This document shows, piece by piece, positions 17,989 through 25,457 of a stretch of 64,000 nucleotides of DNA. The DNA is taken from contig NZ_CP150668.1 of the NCBI RefSeq assembly GCF_038024095.1, positions 2,418,001-2,482,000 of the forward strand, given 5' to 3'. Position numbers and translations under genes: made by a program. Below the pieces are notes generated by a model. It saw nothing but the letters and a program-made list of their open reading frames with translations, did no database searches and had not been told where the DNA came from. This stretch comes from Polaribacter tangerinus (GTDB lineage Bacteria; Bacteroidota; Bacteroidia; Flavobacteriales; Flavobacteriaceae). How positions within the stretch are numbered: position 1 is the first letter of the stretch; the number at the start of each line of letters is the position of its first letter.

Positions 17989-18408
17989 ATGATAGATAAT
18001 CCTTGTCCAAATTGCGGTTCAGAATACTACATAAAGAGTGGTATCATCAATAAAAGACAGCGTTATAAGTGTAAAAAGTGTAGCTATTATTATACAGTTG
18101 GTAAGCTTGGTAAGAAGATTGATGATTATTACGTTAATAAGGCGTTACAGCTCTATTTAGAAGGGTTAACTTACAGGGAGATCGAGCGCATACTTGGGGT
18201 TTCTCACGTGAGTGTTATGAATTGGGTTAAAAAGTATAATATTAAAAGACCTTACAATACACATTATCATCCTGTTTATAAGATATTAAGTGCTCAAGAG
18301 TTGTCAGAATTTTTCAAAGATAGTAGTAAAGTGAAGGGAGCTGGTGTTTTAGTTACAGAGTTAGGGGATAAGTTTATGCTTATTAAATGGGAGCGTTTTA
18401 AAGATTAA
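17989..18408 (+). CDS. Zn-finger/HTH DNA-binding protein of InsA/IS1 transposase type, probably domesticated
   Basis: A 139-residue protein with a four-cysteine zinc knuckle, CPNCGS then RYKCKKCSYYYTV, which matches the N-terminus of IS1 InsA-type proteins. An HTH follows (LTYREIERILGVSHVSVMNWVKKY, about 64-87). The C-terminal 50 residues are not a DDE catalytic domain. No terminal inverted repeats, target duplication or second transposase ORF surround it. It heads the acetate cluster on the same strand, 109 bases before the porin, so a role as a transcription factor for this cluster is plausible. That role is inference. Automatic annotation would probably call it a transposase. Confidence 0.75.
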   Translation: MIDNPCPNCGSEYYIKSGIINKRQRYKCKKCSYYYTVGKLGKKIDDYYVNKALQLYLEGLTYREIERILGVSHVSVMNWVKKYNIKRPYNTHYHPVYKILSAQELSEFFKDSSKVKGAGVLVTELGDKFMLIKWERFKD

Positions 18409-18422
18409 CTATATTAAGTTAA
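18405..18422 (+). promoter_or_regulatory. Perfect 6+6 inverted repeat overlapping the stop codon
   Basis: TTAACT-ATATTA-AGTTAA lies over the stop of the Zn-HTH gene, followed by T-rich sequence before the porin. It could be an operator for the downstream transport genes or the stem of a weak terminator. Sequence alone does not decide. Confidence 0.4.
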
Positions 18423-18517
18423 CGTTTTAGTATATATATTTTTTTTTAAAGTTTTTTTTAGTTGAATTTAGTCGAGCACACAAAACTAATATTTCATTAA
18501 TTAAACTTTAAAAATCA

Positions 18518-19744
18518 ATGAAAAAATCAACCATTATCCTTGTAGGTTTAACTATTTTATTCCTACAAGGTTTTTACTCTCAAGGTTCTCCTGACTATAA
18601 TGGCGGACTTAAATTTACTTTCGATTCTGAAGGAAAAAAATATCTGCGAATTATTTCTTGGGCTCAATTTCAAGCAAATTTTAATAACGAACCTGTTTTA
18701 AATTCTAGTGAAACAAGTTTCAATTTAAGAAGAGCCAGAGTTTTGATGTTCTCTCAGATTTCAAGTAAATTTTTAATTCTTACTCATTTTGGACTTAATA
18801 GCCTTCATAACGAAAGTATGCATCCTTTAGGTAAAGGAGATGGTGCTCAGCTATTTATGCATGATGTTTGGGTACAATATAAAATTGCAGAAAACCATAC
18901 TGTAGGTGGTGGCTTACATTATTTTAATGGAATTTCTAGATTAAATAATCAAAGCACACTTAATATGATGACATTAGACAATAATAGACAATCTTGGTCT
19001 ACTATTGGGTTATCTGATCAATTTGCTAGGCATATGGGAATTTTTGCGAAAGGAAAATTTGGTAAACTTCAATATAGAATAGCGGTAAATGATGCTATTG
19101 TAAATGGATTAGATGCCAGGTTGCCTGTTGCGGGGTCTGGAAATGCAGTTTACGGAGGGGCAAATTTATTAGGAACAAAAAAAGCAGGTAAAACATTTGC
19201 AGGGTATTTTGAATATCACTTTTTAAACGAAGAGTCCAATTTTCTTCCTTACAAGGTTGGTAGCTATTTAGGTGGTAAAAAAGTATTTAATATTGGTGCA
19301 GGATTTTTTGCTCATCCCAATGGAGCGGTACTTGAAAATACTAATGGTAAGCTGGTTGGAGAAGATGTTTCAATTTTTGCATTAGATGCATTTTATGATA
19401 CGCCACTCTCAGATGATGGGAGTGCAATTACCGCCTACACAACTTTTCAGTCTAACAATTATGGAAGTAATTATTTATTTAGTGCCTACGGTTCTGGTTC
19501 AATGTTTTACTCACATGTGGGTTATGTTTTTGCTGGTGATGTTTATAAAACTAGATTCCAACCTTATGTTTCTTATGGCTTAAATAATTATGACGCTGTT
19601 CAAGATCAAAGAAATATTTTGGGTGTAGGAGTTAATGCCTATATGAGTGGACATCACTCTAAATTAACCTTAGAGTATAAAAAACAATCTTTCGGTTCGT
19701 TAACTACAAATATATTATCACTTCAAGCAATGATTTATCTATAA
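18518..19744 (+). CDS. Outer-membrane porin of acetate cluster
   Basis: A 408-residue protein with signal peptide (MKKSTIILVGLTILFLQGFYSQ) and a barrel of alternating strands. It resembles phosphate-selective porin O/P-type barrels: SFNLRRARVLMFSQISSKFLILTHFGLNS near the start, FGKLQYRIAVNDAI in the middle, and LTLEYKKQSFGS near the end. It is the first gene of a run with a DUF4212 subunit and an SSS symporter, so it probably admits acetate or other short acids through the outer membrane. Its substrate is inferred from context only. Confidence 0.85.
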   Translation: MKKSTIILVGLTILFLQGFYSQGSPDYNGGLKFTFDSEGKKYLRIISWAQFQANFNNEPVLNSSETSFNLRRARVLMFSQISSKFLILTHFGLNSLHNESMHPLGKGDGAQLFMHDVWVQYKIAENHTVGGGLHYFNGISRLNNQSTLNMMTLDNNRQSWSTIGLSDQFARHMGIFAKGKFGKLQYRIAVNDAIVNGLDARLPVAGSGNAVYGGANLLGTKKAGKTFAGYFEYHFLNEESNFLPYKVGSYLGGKKVFNIGAGFFAHPNGAVLENTNGKLVGEDVSIFALDAFYDTPLSDDGSAITAYTTFQSNNYGSNYLFSAYGSGSMFYSHVGYVFAGDVYKTRFQPYVSYGLNNYDAVQDQRNILGVGVNAYMSGHHSKLTLEYKKQSFGSLTTNILSLQAMIYL

Positions 19745-19755
19745 AAACAAAAATT

Positions 19756-20013
19756 ATGTCAAACAAAGATCAAATGAAAAAATACTGGAAAGAGAACCTC
19801 AAATATTTAGCATTTCTGTTATCTATATGGTTTATAGTTTCCTTTTTATTCGGAATACTATTAGTAGAACAATTAAATGAAATTAAACTAGGAGGGTTTA
19901 AGTTAGGCTTTTGGTTTGCACAACAGGGCTCTTTATACGTGTTTGTAGTTTTAATATTTGTATATATGAAACTGATGAACAAATTGGATAAGAAATACGG
20001 AGTAGACGAATAA
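19756..20013 (+). CDS. DUF4212 small subunit of SSS symporter
   Basis: An 85-residue protein with two membrane helices (YLAFLLSIWFIVSFLFGILL and GSLYVFVVLIFVYMKL), separated by NEIKLGGFKLGFWFAQQG. This is the diagnostic layout of DUF4212, found next to VC_2705-type symporters. It starts 11 bases after the porin and ends 28 bases before the symporter. It is thought to act as a small symporter subunit, but its biochemical role is not established. Confidence 0.93.
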   Translation: MSNKDQMKKYWKENLKYLAFLLSIWFIVSFLFGILLVEQLNEIKLGGFKLGFWFAQQGSLYVFVVLIFVYMKLMNKLDKKYGVDE

Positions 20014-20041
20014 AACATTAATTAATAAAAAAATATATATC

Positions 20042-21733
20042 ATGGGAATATTAACATGGACATGGATTCTAGTAGGACTATCCTTTTCACTATACATCGG
20101 AATTGCAATTTGGGCAAGAGCAGGCTCATCTAAAGAGTTTTATGTAGCGGGTGGCGGTGTACCACCAATTATTAACGGAATGGCAACTGCTGCCGATTGG
20201 ATGTCTGCAGCTTCCTTTATTTCGCTAGCCGGAATAGTATCTTTTGGAGGTTATGATGGCTCAGTTTATTTAATGGGCTGGACAGGTGGTTATGTGCTTT
20301 TGGCACTTTTATTGGCGCCTTATTTAAGAAAGTTTGGAAAATTTACAGTTCCAGATTTTATAGGAGATAGGTATTACTCAGATACAGCAAGAGTGGTTGC
20401 TGTAATTGCAGCACTAATAGTATCATTTACATATGTTGCAGGGCAAATGAGAGGTGTTGGAATCGTTTTCTCAAGGTATTTAGAAGTAGATATAGATACA
20501 GGCGTATACATTGGTATGGCGATTGTACTTTTTTATGCTGTACTAGGAGGAATGAAAGGGATAACCTATACACAGGTAGCACAATATTGTGTTTTAATAT
20601 TTGCGTTTATGGTGCCTGCAATTTTCATATCAATTCAAATGACTGGAAATGCAATTCCACAATTAGGGTTTGGCGGAACAACTGCAGATGGTGTTTATTT
20701 ATTAGATAAGTTGGATGGTTTACACAGAGAGCTTGGTTTTGCAGAATATACATCAGGAGAAAAATCTATGATAGATGTTTTTGCAATTACACTAGCACTT
20801 ATGGCAGGAACAGCTGGTTTACCTCACGTTATTGTTCGTTTTTTTACAGTACCAAATGTTAGAGATGCTAGAAAGTCCGCTGGATGGGCACTGTTATTCA
20901 TTGCAATTTTATACACCACTGTTCCTGCGGTTGCAGTATTTGCTAGAGTAAACTTAGTAGAAACTGTTAGTAATGAAAAATACACAGATATGCCACAATG
21001 GTTTAGTAATTGGGAAAAAACAGGTTTGTTAGAATTTGATGATAAAAATAAGGACGGTGTTATACAATACTTGGCAGATGTAGATAAAAATGAACTTGTT
21101 ATTGATAGGGATATTATGGTACTAGCAAATCCTGAAATTGCACAATTACCAAATTGGGTGATTGCTCTTGTAGGAGCTGGTGGTTTGGCCGCAGCATTAT
21201 CTACCGCAGCTGGTTTATTGTTAGTAATAGCGTCTTCTATTTCTCACGATTTATTTAAGAAAATTCTAAAACCAGATATTAGCGAAAAAGGAGAGTTGAT
21301 TGCTGCAAGGTTAAGTGCTGCAGTAGCTGTATGTGTAGCAGGGTATTTCGGTATTAATCCACCGGGCTTTGTCGCCGCCGTGGTAGCATTAGCCTTTGGT
21401 TTAGCAGCTGCATCTTTTTTTCCAGCAATTGTTTTGGGTATTTTTGATAAAAGAATGAATAAAGAAGGAGCAATTGCCGGAATGATTGTTGGTTTGGGAC
21501 TCATGTTTTACTATATGGCAAAATACAAACTAGGTTGGCTAGGAGATAAACCACCTGCAAGCGAGTGGTGGTTTGGTATATCTCCAGAAGGATTTGGAAC
21601 AGTGGCAATGATGGTAAATTTTGTGATTTCTGTTGTAGTTTCTAGATTAACAGCAGCACCACCAGTTCATGTGCAAGATTTAGTAGAAAATATCAGAATT
21701 CCGTCTGGTGCAGGAGAAGCATCAGATCATTAA
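20042..21733 (+). CDS. VC_2705-type sodium/acetate-like symporter (SSS family)
   Basis: A 563-residue inner-membrane symporter with about 13 helices. The motifs KEFYVAGGGVPPIINGMATAADWMSAASFISLAG, RYYSDTARVVAVIAALIVSF and LAAALSTAAGLLLVIASSISHDL are typical of ActP/VC_2705 acetate transporters. A short acidic loop with DDKNKDGVIQYLADVDKNE (about 336-355) resembles a calcium-loop-like stretch. Together with DUF4212, an SSS-histidine kinase and acs it forms an acetate uptake system. A strong hairpin terminator follows, separating it from the sensor genes. Confidence 0.92.
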   Translation: MGILTWTWILVGLSFSLYIGIAIWARAGSSKEFYVAGGGVPPIINGMATAADWMSAASFISLAGIVSFGGYDGSVYLMGWTGGYVLLALLLAPYLRKFGKFTVPDFIGDRYYSDTARVVAVIAALIVSFTYVAGQMRGVGIVFSRYLEVDIDTGVYIGMAIVLFYAVLGGMKGITYTQVAQYCVLIFAFMVPAIFISIQMTGNAIPQLGFGGTTADGVYLLDKLDGLHRELGFAEYTSGEKSMIDVFAITLALMAGTAGLPHVIVRFFTVPNVRDARKSAGWALLFIAILYTTVPAVAVFARVNLVETVSNEKYTDMPQWFSNWEKTGLLEFDDKNKDGVIQYLADVDKNELVIDRDIMVLANPEIAQLPNWVIALVGAGGLAAALSTAAGLLLVIASSISHDLFKKILKPDISEKGELIAARLSAAVAVCVAGYFGINPPGFVAAVVALAFGLAAASFFPAIVLGIFDKRMNKEGAIAGMIVGLGLMFYYMAKYKLGWLGDKPPASEWWFGISPEGFGTVAMMVNFVISVVVSRLTAAPPVHVQDLVENIRIPSGAGEASDH

Positions 21734-21755
21734 GGAGTAGTTAAAGTATTCTTTT

Positions 21756-21787
21756 AAAACAGTGTTATTTTTATAACACTGTTTTTT
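21756..21787 (+). terminator. Strong terminator after the symporter
   Basis: AAACAGTGTTAT and ATAACACTGTTT pair perfectly around a short T loop and end in TTTTTT. It divides the transport genes from the sensor genes, or permits limited read-through. Confidence 0.9.
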
Positions 21788-21814
21788 GTTATATTTATCG
21801 ATAATAAAGTTAGA

Positions 21815-22009
21815 ATGAAAAAAAGACACGAACAAAAACTAGTAGTACTCTCATTAGCATTATTGCTACTTTTTAACGTACCGTTTATATTGATTTTTAA
21901 TTTGGATGGTAACATTTTAGGGTTCCCTGTTTTATATTTCTCAATTTTTTTAATTTGGCTTTTATCTGTTGTGATTTCATATGTAATTTTAAAAAGATAT
22001 TATGAGTAA
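21815..22009 (+). CDS. Two-helix small membrane protein coupled to SSS-kinase
   Basis: A 64-residue protein: MKKRHEQKLVVLSLALLLLF, a short NLDGNILGFPVLYF loop, and a second helix ending in VISYVILKRYYE. The stop overlaps the start of the histidine kinase by 8 bases, a sign of translational coupling. Its topology mirrors DUF4212 and it likewise sits just before an SSS domain, so it may be the small subunit for the transporter domain of the kinase. Not recognised as a named family with certainty. Confidence 0.8.
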   Translation: MKKRHEQKLVVLSLALLLLFNVPFILIFNLDGNILGFPVLYFSIFLIWLLSVVISYVILKRYYE

Positions 22010-24686
22010 TTACTCGCTTTTTTTTATCATAATTCTTTATTTATTTCTGTTGTTTTACATCGCTTTTATAGCAGAGAAAAAAGGCAAAAGTAAGTGGGTA
22101 AACAATTCTTATATTTATTCATTATCACTGGCTGTATACTGTTCTGCTTGGACGTATTACGGAAGTGTAGGTATCGCTGCAAATTCTGGTATTACTTTTT
22201 TAACAATTTATTTAGGCCCAGTTATAGCTGCGCCTTTATGGATACTTTTATTGCGTAAAATCATTAGAATATCTAAGCAACAAAAAATTTCAACTTTAGC
22301 AGATTTTATTTCATTAAGATACGGAAATAGTAGGTTTTTAGGAGCATTAGTAACCTTAATTTGCCTTATAGGAACGCTACCATATATTTCATTACAGTTA
22401 AAAGCAGTTTCAGATACCTTTGAAATTGTTACTGACGATACTAGCTATGTTTCAACGAATATTTTCGAAGACTCTACGTTTTATATAGCCGTATTACTGG
22501 CTATTTTTGCAGCATTATTCGGAACACTAAACACCGATGCTTCTAACAAACATAGAGGTATAATTGCTACCGTAGCATTTGAGTCTGTTTTAAAATTAGT
22601 TTTTTTTCTTATTATCGGAGGTTATGTTACCTTTTATTTATTTGATGGTACTCAAGATATATATAACCAAATTTCAGAAAGAGTTAATTTTAAGGGTTTG
22701 GTATCGATAACAAGCTTAGAAGCTGGTTTTAACTGGTTTTTTATGATGATGTTATCTTTTTTTGCAATTTTTTTGTTGCCAAGACAGTTTCAAGTAACAG
22801 TCTTAGAAAATAACAGAGAGAAACATCTTAAAAAGGCAATTTGGTTATTTCCATTATATCTTTTGATATTTAATTTTTTTGTAATTTTTATTGCATGGGG
22901 AGGAAGTTTATCTTTTGATAAAGAAATAAATGCAGAATATTTTGCTTTATTACTACCTTTAAAAAACGGACATATCCTTTTAACTTTATTGGTGTTTTTA
23001 GGTGGCTTGTCTGCAGTAATATCAATGGTCGTAATTTCTACATTAGCCCTTTCTACAATGGTGAGTAATAACCTCGTTATTCCGTATGGGTTTTTAGATA
23101 AATTTATTAGAAATCGTCCTGAAAGAAATTCTACATACATAAAAAGTATTAGACGAGTAGCAATTTTTTTAATTATCATTCTTGCCTACGGATTTTACTA
23201 TAATTTTTCTGTAGAACTATCATTATTTTCAATAGGATTAATATCCTTTGTAATTATAGCTCAACTAGCTCCCTCTTTTTTTATTGGTCTTTTTTGGAAC
23301 AGAGGATCTGCCAAAGCTGCAATTTTTGGAATAATTGTAGGTTTTTTAATTACCTCGTATACTTTAATTTTACCTTTTATACTAGAAGCTTTTACGAACT
23401 CTAAAAATTTTACTAATAACGGTTTATTTGGCCTAGAGTTTTTAAAACCAAATGCTCTTTTTGGAATTGATTTTTTTACACCTCCAGTGCATGCTTTTTT
23501 TTGGAGTATTTCTTTAAACACAATATGTTATCTAATTGTTTCCTTAATTTATAAGGGTAATTATAGAGAACGAAACTATGCCGAAATGTTTGTCGATTCA
23601 GAAAATTATACAAAGTTGCAAGACGGTGTATTGGTTTGGAAGGGAGAGGCATATGTTGCAGATATTAGAAATATTTTAGTTAAATTTCTTGGAGAAAAAA
23701 GAACCGCAAGAGCTCTCTCTATATTTTTTACAAAGTATAAATTACCCAAAGACACTCAGTTAGCAGATGCACGTTTAATAAATTTTTCAGAAAAGCTGTT
23801 AACAGGAAGTATTGGAAGCTCATCTGCAAAAATTTTAATAGCAAGTGTTATTAAAGAAGAGGAAATAAGTTTAGTGGAAGTGCTTAAAATATTAGAGGAA
23901 TCTAAAGAAGCTAACACTATAAATAAATTGTTAACAGAAAAATCTAATGAATTATCTAGTTTGGCAAGTCAGCTAAAAGAGGCGAATGAAAACTTAATTG
24001 CGCAAGATCATCAAAAAAATGAATTCTTAGATACAGTTGCTCATGAATTAAAAACTCCTATAACCGGTATTAGAGCTGCTACAGAATTAATTATTGATGA
24101 TAAAAAAATGCCAGTAAAGATGAGAACTCAATTTTTGCAAAATATTTTGCAAGATTCTGATAGGTTGTCTCGTTTAATTTTTAACATTTTAGATTTTGAA
24201 AAACTTTCTTCAGAAAGAGATTATTTACAGCTCGAATATTTAAATATTAAAGATACCATTTTAAAGGCGTTAAACAGTATTTCTCAAATAGCCAACAAAA
24301 AGAACGTACAACTTTTTTTCGATGATAAAGAAGACTTTTACTTAACTTATGATGAAGACAGAATACTACAAGTATTAACAAACTTATTATCTAACGCCAT
24401 AAAGTTTTGTATGCCTATAGAAGGGAAAGTTGATATTAATTGTCGCTTAATAGCGGGGTTTTTAGAGGTAAGTGTTACAGATAATGGGAAAAAGATTCCT
24501 GAAGAAGATTTAGAATTTATTTTTGATAAGTTTTACCAATCGAAAAATCAAAATACTATTAAGCCTCAAGGAAGCGGCCTAGGATTGGCAATTTCAAAAA
24601 AAATTATTGAGAGACATAAAGGAAAAATATGGGCCATAAACAATAAAAAAAATGGTGTAACCCTTGTTTTTAAAATTCCTTATTAG
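22002..24686 (+). CDS. SSS-domain sensor histidine kinase (CrbS/CbrA-like)
   Basis: An 894-residue inner-membrane protein. The first 520 or so residues form an SSS-type transporter domain (SLAVYCSAWTYYGSVGIAANSGITFLTIYLGP, SLRYGNSRFLGALVTLI). A linker and a short coiled coil follow, then HisKA with FLDTVAHELKTPITG (phospho-acceptor H681) and an HATPase with the N box LTNLLSNAIKFC and G2 GSGLGLAISKKII. CrbS of Vibrio and Pseudomonas has this layout and controls acs with CrbR. Odd point: the G1 box is D827-N-G-K-K-I, with Lys831 where a second Gly is usual. It is followed 20 bases later by a receiver-only regulator. Confidence 0.92.
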   Translation: MSNYSLFFIIILYLFLLFYIAFIAEKKGKSKWVNNSYIYSLSLAVYCSAWTYYGSVGIAANSGITFLTIYLGPVIAAPLWILLLRKIIRISKQQKISTLADFISLRYGNSRFLGALVTLICLIGTLPYISLQLKAVSDTFEIVTDDTSYVSTNIFEDSTFYIAVLLAIFAALFGTLNTDASNKHRGIIATVAFESVLKLVFFLIIGGYVTFYLFDGTQDIYNQISERVNFKGLVSITSLEAGFNWFFMMMLSFFAIFLLPRQFQVTVLENNREKHLKKAIWLFPLYLLIFNFFVIFIAWGGSLSFDKEINAEYFALLLPLKNGHILLTLLVFLGGLSAVISMVVISTLALSTMVSNNLVIPYGFLDKFIRNRPERNSTYIKSIRRVAIFLIIILAYGFYYNFSVELSLFSIGLISFVIIAQLAPSFFIGLFWNRGSAKAAIFGIIVGFLITSYTLILPFILEAFTNSKNFTNNGLFGLEFLKPNALFGIDFFTPPVHAFFWSISLNTICYLIVSLIYKGNYRERNYAEMFVDSENYTKLQDGVLVWKGEAYVADIRNILVKFLGEKRTARALSIFFTKYKLPKDTQLADARLINFSEKLLTGSIGSSSAKILIASVIKEEEISLVEVLKILEESKEANTINKLLTEKSNELSSLASQLKEANENLIAQDHQKNEFLDTVAHELKTPITGIRAATELIIDDKKMPVKMRTQFLQNILQDSDRLSRLIFNILDFEKLSSERDYLQLEYLNIKDTILKALNSISQIANKKNVQLFFDDKEDFYLTYDEDRILQVLTNLLSNAIKFCMPIEGKVDINCRLIAGFLEVSVTDNGKKIPEEDLEFIFDKFYQSKNQNTIKPQGSGLGLAISKKIIERHKGKIWAINNKKNGVTLVFKIPY

Positions 24687-24706
24687 TAAATTGTAACGCG
24701 TAACAA

Positions 24707-25072
24707 ATGAAAAGAAAAATATTAATAGTTGACGACGAGCCTAACATTGTTATGACTTTAGAATATGCCTTTAAAAAGCAAAATTTTGAGGTGTTTATTG
24801 CAAGAGATGGTAGCGAGGCTTTAGAAATTTTAGAGAACAATATGTTAGATGTTGTTTTGTTAGATGTAATGATGCCTAAAGTAGATGGTTACCAAACTAT
24901 TAAGTTTATTAAAAGTAAAAATCGGTTAGAGAATACTAAAGTAGTTTTTTTAACCGCAAAAAATAAAGCTTCAGACATAGAAAAAGGTATTAAACTTGGA
25001 GCTGACAAATATTTGATAAAGCCTTTTTCTGTAAAAAAAATAGTGCAAGAAATAAAAGAATTATTAACATAG
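24707..25072 (+). CDS. Receiver-only response regulator
   Basis: A 121-residue CheY-like protein. Acidic pocket residues D9-D10, phospho-acceptor D53 in LLDVMMP, T83 in FLTAKN and K105 in IKPFS are all present. The chain ends at the last helix of the receiver, with no DNA-binding output domain. In the proteobacterial CrbSR pair the partner carries a LuxR-type HTH, so the output here must go through another protein. The Zn-HTH protein at 17989 is one candidate by position only. Confidence 0.92.
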   Translation: MKRKILIVDDEPNIVMTLEYAFKKQNFEVFIARDGSEALEILENNMLDVVLLDVMMPKVDGYQTIKFIKSKNRLENTKVVFLTAKNKASDIEKGIKLGADKYLIKPFSVKKIVQEIKELLT

Positions 25073-25145
25073 TAAGTCCTTTAGACTTTATTTAAATATT
25101 GGTTTTGTGTGCAAACAAGTTAATGTTTAATTAAAATTTAAAGAC

Positions 25146-25367
25146 ATGAAATTTCAACTTAATGGTACAGTTTCAGATGTTTTAATTACCATCTATATTA
25201 TTGTATCTCTTTTTTATCGCATTCAATTTGAAAAAGCAATCAATGCAACTCCAATACAATCTGTAGCTATTGGTATCTCCTTATTACTAATAGTTTGGTC
25301 ACTCATAAAAATGAAGGTGTTAAACCCTCATTGGTTTGGTCTATTTAGTTCTAAAAAGAAGAAATAA
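25146..25367 (+). CDS. Small two-helix membrane protein before acs
   Basis: A 73-residue protein. It begins MKFQLNGTVSDVLITIYIIVSLFYRIQF (helix 1), continues to TPIQSVAIGISLLLIVWSLIKMKVL (helix 2), and ends in HWFGLFSSKKKK. It lies between the response regulator and acs on the same strand, with 73 and 90 bases on each side. I do not recognise the family with certainty. The basic tail should be cytosolic. A role in the acetate system is inferred from location. Confidence 0.7.
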   Translation: MKFQLNGTVSDVLITIYIIVSLFYRIQFEKAINATPIQSVAIGISLLLIVWSLIKMKVLNPHWFGLFSSKKKK

Positions 25368-25457
25368 AAACTTCGTATAACCACATTATACTTAACATAA
25401 AATTTAAAACTTATCTATAATTAGGGAGCACCTTACATTATATAAAAATAAAAAATC

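Noticed and set aside
17989..18408. Insertion sequence
   Set aside because: The Zn-HTH protein looks like InsA, but there are no inverted repeats, no second ORF with a DDE domain, and no target duplication seen around it.
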